NCBI GenBank assembly: GCA_017849555.1
Contig: JAFIGU010000037.1
Location: 1 to 36,053, forward strand
Length of the DNA: 36,053 nucleotides
Source: Sphingomonas sp.
GTDB lineage: Bacteria > Pseudomonadota > Alphaproteobacteria > Sphingomonadales > Sphingomonadaceae
Direction: 5' to 3'
The notes below the pieces were generated by a model. The model was not told where the DNA came from, did no database searches, and saw only the letters and a list, made by a program, of their open reading frames with translations. Position numbers and translations under genes: made by a program. Shown piece by piece: positions 1 through 8,752 of this stretch (position 1 is its first letter; every line of letters begins with the position of its first letter).

Positions 1-66
1 CTGCTACGCGTCTGCGCTGCGCTCCTTGCCAGCGGACTTCTCCGGGCGATCACGGGGCTGTCCTGA
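1..66 (+). CDS. 3' end of an unidentified upstream gene (partial)
   Basis: Frame 1 is open from the window edge to a TGA at 64-66. It encodes 21 mostly hydrophobic residues ending in ITGLS. The stop abuts the GTG of the next gene with no gap, as expected for two genes of one operon. Only the tail is visible, so the product cannot be named. It could also be chance open frame, because 66 nt without a stop is common at this GC content. Confidence 0.35.
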   Translation: MLRVCAALLASGLLRAITGLS

Positions 67-1068
67 GTGAGTTTGGACCCTAGGGCGCTGCCGTTGAAGT
101 CATCCACATCCGCCATTGCGCCGCTGCGGCCCACGCAGGCGCAGGACGCGCTGGCATTATCGACTTCCACTTCCCCGCGAGGCTATGGCTGGGCGCTGTT
201 CGCCTGTCTCTTTGCCGGCTTCGCGGCGCTCACCGCGATGATGTACGCCGCCGGGCTGGTGATCGATCCGGCGAGCCGCGGCATCCTGCCTTATTACGTT
301 GTCGCCGCGGTGCTGATCCCGTTGCGGCTCGGTGCCGGGCGGTGGATCCCGCGTTACGGGCAGGCGATCGCCGATTGCGCCGAATCCTACGGCGCCTTCA
401 TGCTCATCGCGCTGACCGGGGCGACCGCCGCCTATCCGATCGCGGCGCTGACCAGCGGGATGCACGATGCCGCGCTGCAACGCATCGACGCGGCTTTGGG
501 GTTCGACTGGCTCGCCTGGTATCGGCTGGTCGCCGATCACCGCCCGCTGCAATGGCTCGGGCTGGCGGCGTATCGCAGCATCTATCTCACCCCGGCGATC
601 CTGCTCGGCTGGTTCGCCTGGACCGGGGAGCGCGCCGCGGCGCATCGCTTCCTGCTGACCTTCTGGGTCGCGGCGATCCTGACGCTGGCGCTCTATCCGC
701 TGATGCCGGCGATCGGGCCCCTGTCCTACCTGTGGCACGGCCCGCTGCCTTATCTGCCCGAAAGCGAGCAATGGCAGCAGTCGCTGATCCCCGCGCTGCG
801 CGCGCATCAGGTGCATTGGGTCGATCTCGGGCATTTGCGCGGGATCGTCTCGGCGCCGAGCTTCCACACCGCGGCGGCGGTGCTGTATATCGCCGCGGCC
901 TGGCCGCGCCGCGAACTGCGCGCGCCGATCGTCGCGCTCAACGTCGCGATGCTGCTCTCCACCCCGGTGGAGGGGACGCATTATCTGGCGGACATGCTGC
1001 TCGGCGCGGCGGTCGCGGTGGTCGCGATCCTGGCGATGCGGGTGATGCTGCCGGCGGAGAGCGACTGA
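67..1068 (+). CDS. PAP2-superfamily membrane phosphatase/phosphotransferase (IPC-synthase-like)
   Basis: This 333-residue integral membrane protein has about six hydrophobic segments from residue 41 on. Two PAP2 catalytic motifs are visible: PSFHTA at 264-269, and GTHYLAD at 303-309 with His305 and Asp309 as expected active-site residues. The first, Lys/Arg-containing PAP2 motif is not obvious, which resembles the Aur1/Ipt1-like branch (PAP2_3) that transfers or removes phospho-head groups of lipids. Sphingomonads carry glycosphingolipids, so a sphingolipid head-group role is possible, but this is inference. The start is a GTG directly after the upstream TGA. The Shine-Dalgarno is weak, so a later start cannot be excluded. 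The gene converges on nrdA. Confidence 0.8.
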   Translation: MSLDPRALPLKSSTSAIAPLRPTQAQDALALSTSTSPRGYGWALFACLFAGFAALTAMMYAAGLVIDPASRGILPYYVVAAVLIPLRLGAGRWIPRYGQAIADCAESYGAFMLIALTGATAAYPIAALTSGMHDAALQRIDAALGFDWLAWYRLVADHRPLQWLGLAAYRSIYLTPAILLGWFAWTGERAAAHRFLLTFWVAAILTLALYPLMPAIGPLSYLWHGPLPYLPESEQWQQSLIPALRAHQVHWVDLGHLRGIVSAPSFHTAAAVLYIAAAWPRRELRAPIVALNVAMLLSTPVEGTHYLADMLLGAAVAVVAILAMRVMLPAESD

Positions 1069-1096
1069 GCGGTTTCGGTTAAATCGGAACCACCTC

Positions 1097-1181
1097 CCCG
1101 TTCGGGCTGAGTTTGTCGAAGCCCTATACTTTTCTTCGCAAGGAAGAAGGACAGCCCTTCGACAAGCTCAGGGCGAACGGG
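1097..1181. repeat. REP-like inverted hairpin pair, type A copy 1
   Basis: Two arms (about 1097-1125 and 1153-1181) form an inverted repeat around a 27-nt centre. Each arm can also fold alone: GGGCT pairs with AGCCC in the left arm, GCCCT with AGGGC in the right. A second copy in opposite orientation lies at 15765-15848. Both sit between convergent genes, where such structures can act as bidirectional transcript ends. Confidence 0.85.
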
Positions 1182-1192
1182 TTTTGCTTAAA

Positions 1193-1288
1193 CGTCATTC
1201 CCGCGAAGGCGGGAATCCATTCTGGCTGGCCCATGCGATAGAAACGCGACCGCAGCGCGAATGGATTCCCGCCTTCGCGGGAATGACG
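1193..1288. repeat. REP-like inverted hairpin pair, type B copy 1
   Basis: The outer arms run from CGTCATTCCCGCGAAGG at 1193 to the matching reverse complement ending at 1288. Within each arm ATTCCCGC pairs with GCGGGAAT around a 4-nt loop. A closely similar element lies at 13810-13903, sharing both arms and the adjoining CCATTCTGGCTGG but with a different interior. It ends 25 nt before the nrdA stop codon. Confidence 0.88.
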
Positions 1289-1312
1289 GAATAGGGGGCG
1301 TCTCCACCCGCC

Positions 1313-3199
1313 TTACTGGCAGGCGAGGCACTCGTCGTAATCGGTGGTCTCGGCCAGTTCGAACTTGGGCTTCTCGATCGTATTGTCCGCCTCGACCCCG
1401 CCGGCGAACCCGGCGCGCTGGACCGATTTCGAGCGGAGGTAATAGAGCGATTTGATCCCCAGCTCCCACGCGCGATAGTGGAGCATCAGCAGATCCCATT
1501 TCTCCACATCGGCCGGGATGAACAGGTTGAGCGACTGCGCCTGATCGATGAACGGCGCGCGATCCCCCGCCAGTTCGAGCAGCCAGCGCTGATCGATCTC
1601 GAACGAGGTCTTGAAGCAATCCTTCTCTTCCTGCGTCAGGAAATCGAGGTGCTGGACCGACCCGCCCTGTTCGAGGCTCGAATTCCACACCGCATCGGTG
1701 TTCTTCGCCTTCTCGACCAGCAATTTCTCGAGATAGGGGTTCTTGACCACGAACGAGCCCGAGAGCGTCTTGTGGGTATAGATATTGGCCGGAATCGGCT
1801 CGATGCAGGCGGACGTGCCGCCGCAGATGATCGAGATCGACGCGGTCGGCGCGATCGCCATCTTGCAGCTGAACCGCTCCATCACCCCCATGTCGGCGGC
1901 GTCGGGGCAGGGGCCGCGCTCGACCGCGAGCTGCATCGACGCTTCATCGACCTGCGCCTTGATATGCTTGAAGATGCGCAGGTTCCAGGATTTGGCCATC
2001 GCGCCTTCGAACGGCAGCCCGCGCGCCTGGAGGAACGAGTGGAACCCCATCACGCCGAGCCCGACCGAACGCTCGCGCCCGGCGGAATAGGCCGCGCGCT
2101 CCATCCCCGGCTCGTGGCGCTCAATATAATCGCTCAGCACATTGTCGAGGAAACGCATCACGTCCTCGATGAAATTCTTGTCGTCCTTCCACTCGTCCCA
2201 GGTTTCGAGGTTGAGCGAGGAGAGGCAGCACACCGCGGTGCGATCGTTGCCGAGATGATCGACCCCGGTCGGCAGCGTGATCTCGCTGCACAGGTTCGAG
2301 GTGGAAACCTTGAGCCCGAGATCGCGGTGATGCTTGGGCATGTTCTTGTTCACGTGATCGGCGAACACGATATACGGCTCGCCGGTCGCCAGCCGGGTTT
2401 CGACCAGCTTCTGGAACAGCGCGCGCGCGTCGACCTTGCCGCGCACCGAGCCGTCCTTGGGCGATTTCAGCTCCCATTCGGCGCCGTCGCGCATCGCTTC
2501 CATGAAGGCGTCGGGGATCAGCACGCCGTGGTGCAGGTTGAGCGCCTTGCGGTTGAAGTCGCCCGAAGGTTTGCGGATCTCGAGGAATTCCTCGATCTCC
2601 GGGTGCGAGATGTCGAGATAGCAGGCGGCCGAGCCGCGGCGCAGCGAGCCCTGCGAAATCGCGAGCGTCAGGCTGTCCATCACGCGGACGAAGGGGATGA
2701 TCCCGCTGGTCTTGCCGTTGAGCCCGACCGGCTCGCCGATCCCGCGCACATTGCCCCAATAGGTGCCGATCCCGCCGCCGCGCGAGGCGAGCCAGACATT
2801 CTCGTTCCAGGTGTCGACGATGCCGTTGAGGCTGTCGGGCACCGAATTGAGATAGCAGGAGATCGGGAGGCCGCGCCCGGTGCCGCCGTTCGACAGCACC
2901 GGCGTCGCCGGCATGAACCACAGCCGCGAGATATAGTCGTAGAGCCGCTGCGCATGCGCGGCATCGTCGGCATAGGCCGAGGCGACGCGGACGAACAGAT
3001 CCTGATAGGATTCGCCCGGCAGCAGATAGCGGTCGTTGAGCGTATCCTTGCCGAAATCGGTAAGCAGCGCGTCGCGCGCGTGATCGACCTCGACCGGAAA
3101 GGGCGCGCGCGGGGTCGCGCTGTCGCCGGTGCCCGCGCCGCTCGTCGCTTCCAGTGTCTCGGTCGCCATACCTGCCTCGCTCGAGTCTCTGAAATCCAT
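1313..3199 (-). CDS. nrdA: class I ribonucleoside-diphosphate reductase, alpha (large) subunit
   Basis: This is the catalytic subunit that reduces NDPs to dNDPs. It is 628 residues from the chosen start. Visible are the active-site cysteine in SCYLNSV (C115), the NLCSEI triad (N302, C304, E306), its cysteine partner in AVCCLSSLN (324/325), the radical-transfer pair in SLYYLRS near the end, and the C-terminal redox tail CLACQ. The N-terminal ATP-cone of E. coli NrdA is absent, so the protein is about 130 residues shorter. The start at 3199 (MDFRDSS) is preferred over the in-frame ATG at 3208, because the Shine-Dalgarno GAGGGA lies 9 nt upstream of the former and directly abuts the latter. No nrdB lies in the window. 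The gene converges on the PAP2 gene. Confidence 0.97.
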   Translation of the reverse strand: MDFRDSSEAGMATETLEATSGAGTGDSATPRAPFPVEVDHARDALLTDFGKDTLNDRYLLPGESYQDLFVRVASAYADDAAHAQRLYDYISRLWFMPATPVLSNGGTGRGLPISCYLNSVPDSLNGIVDTWNENVWLASRGGGIGTYWGNVRGIGEPVGLNGKTSGIIPFVRVMDSLTLAISQGSLRRGSAACYLDISHPEIEEFLEIRKPSGDFNRKALNLHHGVLIPDAFMEAMRDGAEWELKSPKDGSVRGKVDARALFQKLVETRLATGEPYIVFADHVNKNMPKHHRDLGLKVSTSNLCSEITLPTGVDHLGNDRTAVCCLSSLNLETWDEWKDDKNFIEDVMRFLDNVLSDYIERHEPGMERAAYSAGRERSVGLGVMGFHSFLQARGLPFEGAMAKSWNLRIFKHIKAQVDEASMQLAVERGPCPDAADMGVMERFSCKMAIAPTASISIICGGTSACIEPIPANIYTHKTLSGSFVVKNPYLEKLLVEKAKNTDAVWNSSLEQGGSVQHLDFLTQEEKDCFKTSFEIDQRWLLELAGDRAPFIDQAQSLNLFIPADVEKWDLLMLHYRAWELGIKSLYYLRSKSVQRAGFAGGVEADNTIEKPKFELAETTDYDECLACQ

Positions 3200-3208
3200 C
3201 GCCGCCAT

Positions 3209-3214
3209 TCCCTC
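3209..3214 (-). promoter_or_regulatory. Shine-Dalgarno of nrdA (decides start)
   Basis: GAGGGA on the minus strand. It is 9 nt before the ATG at 3199 and immediately adjacent to the ATG at 3208, so the downstream start is favoured. Confidence 0.6.
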
Positions 3215-3293
3215 GTCTATCTACACCGGGGCGAGCCGCCGCGCTCTGACCGATGTGACCGGCGCTGCCTAAAAAAGCGCGCGAAAGGCCACC

Positions 3294-3312
3294 CCGCAAT
3301 ATAGCATTGCGG
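3294..3312 (-). promoter_or_regulatory. palindrome over a probable nrdA promoter -10
   Basis: The sequence CCGCAATATAGCATTGCGG is an inverted repeat with 7-bp arms and a 5-nt centre, 95 nt upstream of the nrdA start. On the minus strand the centre reads TGC TATATT, an extended -10-like element at 3298-3306. A recognisable -35 is lacking. An operator overlapping the -10 would suit repression. The CAAT/ATTG halves recall NrdR boxes, but the centre is 5 nt rather than 2, so the regulator is not established. Confidence 0.4.
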
Positions 3313-3587
3313 ACACGGTTCTACCAGCGATTGGGTCGTCCCCCGAACTCAACCCCAACAGATTGTGGGAATCGCGCGCGGGGCGCAAGAGCGTAAATGG
3401 GCCCGCACCGGGCGCTTCGGCGCAGTTCGCCGGGGTTTCGCCGATCGCGTGAATCGCGACGCGCGGACTTGAGCCGCTTTCCGGGAAGGCAAGCGCGAAT
3501 TGGCAAATTTAAAAAATTTTCGGTGGAAAGGGTAAAGCGCTCGTCCACCAAAATTGGCTGTTACGCTTCTCCGCTCCCTTGAACGAA
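3313..3587. other. intergenic stretch upstream of nrdA, no convincing gene
   Basis: Small open frames here (for example a 76-codon one on the minus strand) have no recognisable motif, and I do not call them. Apart from the site at 3353-3368, a short AT-rich segment at about 3501-3520 (AAATTTAAAAAATTTT) stands out from the surrounding GC. It could be promoter-related, but no start site can be assigned. Confidence 0.4.
3353..3368 (-). promoter_or_regulatory. possible NrdR-box-like site upstream of nrdA
   Basis: On the minus strand CCACAATCTGTTGGGG agrees with the known NrdR consensus (ACACAATATATTGTGT) at 11 of 16 positions by eye, with the CAAT-2nt-TTG core nearly kept. NrdR represses ribonucleotide reductase genes, usually through paired boxes. 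Here the only partner is the non-canonical palindrome about 57 nt away, so the call is tentative. Confidence 0.3.
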
Positions 3588-3682
3588 GGAGGGGTCGGGG
3601 GTGGGTTGGCCTGCGAGGTTACCGGTCCGCGCGCCTTATACCCACCCATCCCCAGCCCCTCCCTTCACCAGGGAGGGGGAGA
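3588..3682. repeat. purine/pyrimidine-biased inverted repeat with terminal hairpin
   Basis: The left arm, a G-rich run at 3588-3605, is complementary to the C-rich run at 3641-3663, with 35 nt between. At the right end CCCCTCCC (3657-3664) and GGGAGGGG (3672-3679) form a separate hairpin with a 7-nt loop. It lies just past the stop of the minus-strand c-di-GMP gene and may help end its transcript. It belongs to the intergenic repeat population of this window, but the sequence family differs from types A and B. Confidence 0.7.
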
Positions 3683-3688
3683 GGGGAA

Positions 3689-6340
3689 TCACCCCGTCGC
3701 GGTGCGCTTGCGATTCTCCGCCGGCGCGCTCTGGCCGAGCCGGTCGATGTCGAACGCCTCGGCGAATTGCAGCCCCGCGCGGCCGTCGCTGGCCCAGCGG
3801 ATCGTCGCGGCGAACAGCTCGTTGTCGAGCAATTCGATCAGCACGTCGGCGCCGACCGCTTCGGCGGGGAAATCGACCCCGTCGATCAGCGCGCCGGTGG
3901 TGGAGATGTTGCGGATGCGGATATTGCCCGCCTCGTCGCCGATCTCGAGCCGCGCGGTGCGCAGGATCGAGGTGCGCGGCGCGCGGCTGGTGCGGTGCCC
4001 GATCGCGAGCGCACGCCCCGCCGCCGCCTTGAGCTGCTCGGCGACATCGCCGGCACGCGCGGGCTTGCCGTAGACGAAGCCCTGGATGTGGCTGCACCCC
4101 AGCTCGCGGATCAGCGCGATCTCGTCCTGCTGCTCGACCCCCTCGGCGGTGGTTTCCATCCCCAGGGTCTCGGCCAGCGTCACGATCGCCTTGATGATCG
4201 CGGCGTTGCGGTTGCCGGGCTGGACGGCGCCGCGGACGAAGGTCTGGTCGATCTTGATCTTGTCGAACGGCGCCTTCTTCAGATAGCCGAGGCTCGAATA
4301 GCCGGTGCCGAAATCGTCGAGCGCCAGCCGCACGCCGATCCCCTTCAAGGTGCGGAACATGAAGTCGGTCGAGGCGCTTTCGTCGAGGAACACCCCCTCG
4401 GTGATCTCCAGCTCCAGCCGGTGCGGCGCGATCCCCGATGCCGCGACCGCGCTGGTGACGATCGCGGGGAGCACCGGATTGGCGAACTGGATCGGCGAGA
4501 CGTTGACCGCGACGCGCACATCCTCCGGCCAGTGCGCGGCCTCAGCGCAGGCGGTGCGCAACACCCATTCGCCGATCTGCTCGATCAGCCCGCATTCCTC
4601 CGCCACCGGCACGAATTCGGCCGGGCTGATCGGTCCGCGTGCCGGGTGATCCCAGCGCAACAGCGCCTCATAGCCGACGATCCGTTCGTCGGCGGTCGAG
4701 ACCACCGGCTGATAGGTGAGGTGGAATTCGTCGCTCGCCAGCGCCTGGCGGAGATCGTCCTCCAATTGCTTGCGGTTCTGCGCTCCGGCGAGCAATTCGG
4801 GGCGGTAGAAGCGGTGGATGCCACGCCCGTCCGCCTTGGCCGCGTAAAGCGCGAGATCGGCGTTGCGCACCAGCGTCTCGGGGTCCTCGCCGTGATCGGG
4901 GGCATTGGCGATGCCGATCGAGCAGCCGATCGACAGCGTCGTACCCGAAATGAAATAGGGCTCGGACAAAGCGGCGATAATGTCCTGCGCCATCGCCGCC
5001 AGCCGCGCGCGATCGCCTTCGCGCGGCAGGACGACCTGGAATTCGTCGCCGCCCAGCCGCCCGACCAGCCCCGAATCCCCCACCGTGCGCTGCAAGCGAT
5101 GCGCGACCTGCTTGAGCAATTCGTCGCCCACCTGATGCCCGAGCGTGTCGTTGACCGCCTTGAAGCGATCGAGATCGAGCAGGAACAGGCTGGTCGCGCC
5201 CGGCGCGCTGCGATGCGACGCGAGCGTCTTTTCGAGCGACAGCCGCATCCGCTGGCGGTTGGCGAGCCCGGTAAGGCTGTCGAACAGCGCCAGCCGGGTG
5301 ATCTCGGCCTCGGCGCGGCGCTTTTCGGTCAGATCCGAACCGGAGCCGATGAAGCCCTGGAAGCAGCCGAGCTCGTCGAGGATCGGACGGCCCGAGATCG
5401 ACCACCAGCGATCGAGCGTCGCATCGAACGCCGGGCGCACCGAATAATCGGAGAAACTGGTGCGCGACGAAAGGTGGAAGGTCAGCGTGCGCTCGGTCTC
5501 GGCGAGCTTCGAATCGACGCGGAAGATGTTCACCAGCCGCTCGCCGATCGGCGACACCCCCATCCGCTTCAGCTCGTCGGCGACCTTGCTCGTGAGATAG
5601 GTGAGGTTGCCCATCCGGTCGGTCTGCCAGAACCAGCCGCTGCCGTGCGCCTCGAACTCGCCGACCAGCCGCGAGGCGAGGCGATCGGCGTCGCGCTCGG
5701 CGGCCTGGGTCGCCAGCTCGTCCAATTGCCGCGACGCGACGCGGAGCATCCCCGCGGTGAAGATCGCCGCGAGCAGCGCGCTGATCAGAAAGGCGAGGCC
5801 CAGCCCCGCGGACACTACCACCATCGCCGCGAGCGTGACCGCAAAGGCGATGCTCGCCGCGCGAATGGCGTGGAGCGCGACCGCGACGACGATGATCCCG
5901 CCGAATGCCGAGACGAATGCCGCCAGCCGGATCGGGGCCGCGGTCAGCGTCTGCGCGCCGTTCAGCAGCAGCGACAGCGTCACGCCCAGGCCGATCGCGA
6001 GGACAGCGATCGCCGCGATGCGCTGATGCGGCGGGCGCGTCTTGGCCACGGGCAGGGTAAGAATGCCCCAGATCGCCAGCCCGAGCAGCGCGGCGAGCGC
6101 GCCGGCATCGAATACCAGCCCGATATTGGCGCGGTCGAACAGGTCGCGGCCGAGCGTCGCGATCGGGCCGAACACCAATACCGCCACCGCGATCGGCCAG
6201 ATCGCGCGGGTCTCGCCGAGGGTGCGCGCACGCGCCGCGTCGACGATCTGATCGCTTGTCGGCGCCAGCGCCAACAGGTCGCGCAGTGTCGGGGGCGCCG
6301 CGTCATCGGCGCTCCGTGCAGCGTGATGAAGTCTTCCCAT
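3689..6340 (-). CDS. membrane-bound PAS-GGDEF-EAL-PilZ c-di-GMP signalling protein
   Basis: This 883-residue protein has hydrophobic segments over residues about 48-200 (membrane sensor), then a PAS-like region (about 225-340, WFWQTD to GSDLTEKRRAE). It continues with a diguanylate cyclase domain with intact GGDEF (430-434) and a phosphodiesterase domain with EAL (558-560), NVSPIQF, ELEITE, DDFGTGYSS, KIDQTF and EGVE all present. The C-terminal PilZ-like domain carries NISTTG at 811-816. Both catalytic sites look complete. The usual RxxD inhibitory site before GGDEF is missing. The PilZ arginine cluster (783-797) has no exact RxxxR spacing. It likely makes and/or degrades c-di-GMP at the inner membrane in response to an unknown signal. 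It is divergent from rnr; no obvious partner gene is next to it. Confidence 0.93.
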   Translation of the reverse strand: MGRLHHAARSADDAAPPTLRDLLALAPTSDQIVDAARARTLGETRAIWPIAVAVLVFGPIATLGRDLFDRANIGLVFDAGALAALLGLAIWGILTLPVAKTRPPHQRIAAIAVLAIGLGVTLSLLLNGAQTLTAAPIRLAAFVSAFGGIIVVAVALHAIRAASIAFAVTLAAMVVVSAGLGLAFLISALLAAIFTAGMLRVASRQLDELATQAAERDADRLASRLVGEFEAHGSGWFWQTDRMGNLTYLTSKVADELKRMGVSPIGERLVNIFRVDSKLAETERTLTFHLSSRTSFSDYSVRPAFDATLDRWWSISGRPILDELGCFQGFIGSGSDLTEKRRAEAEITRLALFDSLTGLANRQRMRLSLEKTLASHRSAPGATSLFLLDLDRFKAVNDTLGHQVGDELLKQVAHRLQRTVGDSGLVGRLGGDEFQVVLPREGDRARLAAMAQDIIAALSEPYFISGTTLSIGCSIGIANAPDHGEDPETLVRNADLALYAAKADGRGIHRFYRPELLAGAQNRKQLEDDLRQALASDEFHLTYQPVVSTADERIVGYEALLRWDHPARGPISPAEFVPVAEECGLIEQIGEWVLRTACAEAAHWPEDVRVAVNVSPIQFANPVLPAIVTSAVAASGIAPHRLELEITEGVFLDESASTDFMFRTLKGIGVRLALDDFGTGYSSLGYLKKAPFDKIKIDQTFVRGAVQPGNRNAAIIKAIVTLAETLGMETTAEGVEQQDEIALIRELGCSHIQGFVYGKPARAGDVAEQLKAAAGRALAIGHRTSRAPRTSILRTARLEIGDEAGNIRIRNISTTGALIDGVDFPAEAVGADVLIELLDNELFAATIRWASDGRAGLQFAEAFDIDRLGQSAPAENRKRTATG

Positions 6341-6549
6341 AGCGGCGCAGATAGCGAAGGCGGGTTGGAATCAGGTTAGGGATCAAGCTTAATTTTGCGT
6401 GGAGATTGCAGCAGTATCTATATTTATCAAAATCTTAGTGCGTAATTGTAAGGAAGTGCCGCTTGCCGGGACGCGGCGCGGGGGCAACCCGGCGGGGATT
6501 TATCCGCTTGGTGCGTGACGCTGGCGCGTTTCGTCCCTATTTCCGACGG
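6341..6549. promoter_or_regulatory. divergent promoter region (c-di-GMP gene / rnr)
   Basis: This holds an AT-rich island at about 6385-6450 within otherwise GC-rich DNA, the natural place for both promoters. The reading frame of rnr is open back to a TTG at 6463, but that extension (29 residues rich in Arg/Gly) has no family support and is not included. No operator palindrome was recognised. Confidence 0.4.
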
Positions 6550-8751
6550 ATGCGAAAACCGAAGGCCGGCTTGCCGACCCGCCAGCAGATCCTGGATTTC
6601 ATCACGTCGAGCGAGAGCCCCGCCGGCAAGCGCGAAATCGCGCGCGCCTTCGGCCTCACCGCGCAGGAAAAGATCGCGCTCAAGGCGCTGCTCAAGGACA
6701 TGGCCGACGAGGGGCTGATCGATTCGGCGCCGGGCCGCGCGTTTCATCGCATGGGCGGGGTACCCAAGGTGACGGTGCTGCGCGTTGCCGATGTCGACGA
6801 CGGCGGCAATGTCTGGGCGGTGCCCGAGCGCTGGGAAGCGGAGACCCCGCCGCCGCGGCTCCGGGTGCGCGAGCGCAAGCGCGGCGCGCTCGGCGTCGGC
6901 GCACGCATCCTCGCGCGGACCGAGGAGGCGGGGAACGGCTGGATCGCGCATCCGATGAAGGCGCTCGCGCCCTCGTCCGAGCAACTGATCGGCGTGCTGC
7001 GCGGCGAGGGCGACCGTTTGTGGTTGCAGGGCGTGGAGAAGAAGGAACGCCGCGAATTTCCCGTCTCCGATGCGGGCGGGGCGGTGGCCGGCGATCTCGT
7101 GCTCGCCGAGCGTGCCGGGCGCCCGCCGCGCTTCACTGCGCGGGTGGTGCAGAAGCTGGGCGATCCTTTCGCGCCGCGCAGCTTCTCGCTGATCGCGATC
7201 CACCAATTCGATATCCCCGACACATTCGCCGAGGCCGCGCTCGATGAGGCGGTCCGCGTCGCGCGCCAGCCGCTCGGCGAAGATCGCGAGGATCTGACGC
7301 ATCTGCCGATCGTCGCGATCGATCCTGCCGATGCGCGCGACCACGACGACGCGGTATGGGCCGCGCCCGACGACGATCCGGCCAATGACGGCGGGTGGCA
7401 GGCGATCGTCGCGATCGCCGATGTCAGCTTCTACGTCCGCCCCGGGTCGGCGCTCGACCGCGAGGCCCGATCGCGCGGCAATTCGGTCTATTTCCCCGAT
7501 TGCGTCGTGCCGATGCTGCCGGAGATATTGTCGGCCGATGTCTGCTCGCTCAAGCACGGCGAGGATCGCGCCGCGCTCGTCTGCCATCTGCAGGTGACGA
7601 AGGGCGGCGCGCTCAAATCGTGGCGTTTCACCCGCGCGGTGGTGCGGATCGCGGCCAATATCGCTTATGAGGATGCGCAGGCGACGATCGATGCCGGCGC
7701 GGGGCCGATGTTCGAGGCGCTCGAACCGCTCTGGGCCTGCTGGCGTGCGCTCGCCGCGGCGCGCGACAAGCGCGAACCGCTCGAACTCGATCTGCCCGAG
7801 CGCCGCGTGGTGCTCGACGAGAAGGGGCGGATCATGTCGGTCGCGCCGCGCGAGCGGCTCGATGCGCACCGGCTGATCGAGGATTATATGGTTGCTGCCA
7901 ATGTCGCCGCGGCGCGCGCGCTGGAGGTGAAGAAGGCCCCGGTGATGTACCGCGTCCACGAGCCGCCGGCGCGCGAGAAACTGGTCGCGCTCAAGGATTA
8001 TCTCGAAACCTTCGGGGTGCCTTTCGCGCTCGGGCAGGTGATCAAGCCGGCGACCTTCAACCGCATCATCGAGCGGGTCGGCGACGCCGATTTCCGCCCG
8101 CAGGTGATGGAACAGGTGCTGCGCACCCAGACCCAGGCCTATTACGCCCCCGCCAACCACGGCCATTTCGGGCTCGCGCTGGGCAGCTATGCGCATTTCA
8201 CCTCGCCGATCCGGCGTTATGCGGACCTCATGGTGCATCGCGCGCTCGTCTCGGCCTATGGCCTCGGCGACGGCGGGCTCAACGGCGACGAGGATTTCGA
8301 ACGCGTCGGCGAGACGATCAGCCGGCTCGAACGCCGCGCGATGGAGGCGGAGCGCGACACGATCGACCGTTATGTCGCGGCCTATCTTGCCGAGCGCGTC
8401 GGCGAGACGGTCGAGGCGCGGATCACCGGGGTAGCCAATTTCGGTTTCTTCGCCACGGTCGACGGGGTCGGCGGCGACGGGCTGATGCCGGTGCGCGATC
8501 TGGGCGGCGAATATTTCCGCTTCGACGAGGCGGCGCGGCGGCTGGTCGGCGAGACCAGCGGCGAGGAATATGCGCTGGGTCAGCGGCTGTCGCTGCGGCT
8601 TGCCGAGGCCAATCCGGTGTCGGGCGCGCTGCGCTTCGAGCTGCCCGAGGGGAAGGGCGCGCTGCCGCCGTCGCGCGGGGCGGGGCCGCGGCGCGAGATC
8701 AAGCGGCGCGGTCGCCCCGCCAATATCCGACATCAGGGGCGCAGGAGGTAG
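6550..8751 (+). CDS. rnr: ribonuclease R (RNB-family 3'-5' exoribonuclease)
   Basis: RNase R degrades structured RNA from the 3' end. The protein is 733 residues from ATG 6550 (MRKPKAG). It shows an N-terminal winged-helix-like region (about 8-65), cold-shock/OB region (about 75-215), and an RNB catalytic domain with the acidic motif DPADARDHDD at 258-267. There follow an S1 domain near the C-terminus (RITGVANFGFFA) and a basic tail ending RRR. The ATG at 6550 is chosen because the conserved start of homology lies there and the upstream extension is non-conserved in character. The last two sense codons, AGG AGG, double as the Shine-Dalgarno of the next gene, so the two are probably translated together. 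Confidence 0.95.
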   Translation: MRKPKAGLPTRQQILDFITSSESPAGKREIARAFGLTAQEKIALKALLKDMADEGLIDSAPGRAFHRMGGVPKVTVLRVADVDDGGNVWAVPERWEAETPPPRLRVRERKRGALGVGARILARTEEAGNGWIAHPMKALAPSSEQLIGVLRGEGDRLWLQGVEKKERREFPVSDAGGAVAGDLVLAERAGRPPRFTARVVQKLGDPFAPRSFSLIAIHQFDIPDTFAEAALDEAVRVARQPLGEDREDLTHLPIVAIDPADARDHDDAVWAAPDDDPANDGGWQAIVAIADVSFYVRPGSALDREARSRGNSVYFPDCVVPMLPEILSADVCSLKHGEDRAALVCHLQVTKGGALKSWRFTRAVVRIAANIAYEDAQATIDAGAGPMFEALEPLWACWRALAAARDKREPLELDLPERRVVLDEKGRIMSVAPRERLDAHRLIEDYMVAANVAAARALEVKKAPVMYRVHEPPAREKLVALKDYLETFGVPFALGQVIKPATFNRIIERVGDADFRPQVMEQVLRTQTQAYYAPANHGHFGLALGSYAHFTSPIRRYADLMVHRALVSAYGLGDGGLNGDEDFERVGETISRLERRAMEAERDTIDRYVAAYLAERVGETVEARITGVANFGFFATVDGVGGDGLMPVRDLGGEYFRFDEAARRLVGETSGEEYALGQRLSLRLAEANPVSGALRFELPEGKGALPPSRGAGPRREIKRRGRPANIRHQGRRR
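8743..8748 (+). promoter_or_regulatory. Shine-Dalgarno AGGAGG inside the end of rnr
   Basis: A perfect AGGAGG, formed by the last two arginine codons of rnr, precedes the TAG stop. It sits 4 nt before the ATG of the downstream small gene (8753). This arrangement suggests translational coupling. Confidence 0.75.
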
Positions 8752-8752
8752 G

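Noticed and set aside
1193..1288. CRISPR repeat
   Set aside because: Two inverted arms with one spacer and copies scattered singly over the window; no tandem direct repeats with regular spacers.
1478..3304. 608-codon plus-strand frame opposite nrdA
   Set aside because: Antisense shadow of ribonucleotide reductase; no domain.
3554..6379. 941-codon plus-strand frame opposite the c-di-GMP gene
   Set aside because: It is an Arg/Asp/Gln-rich antisense shadow in high-GC DNA without any domain. The minus strand has full GGDEF/EAL motifs.
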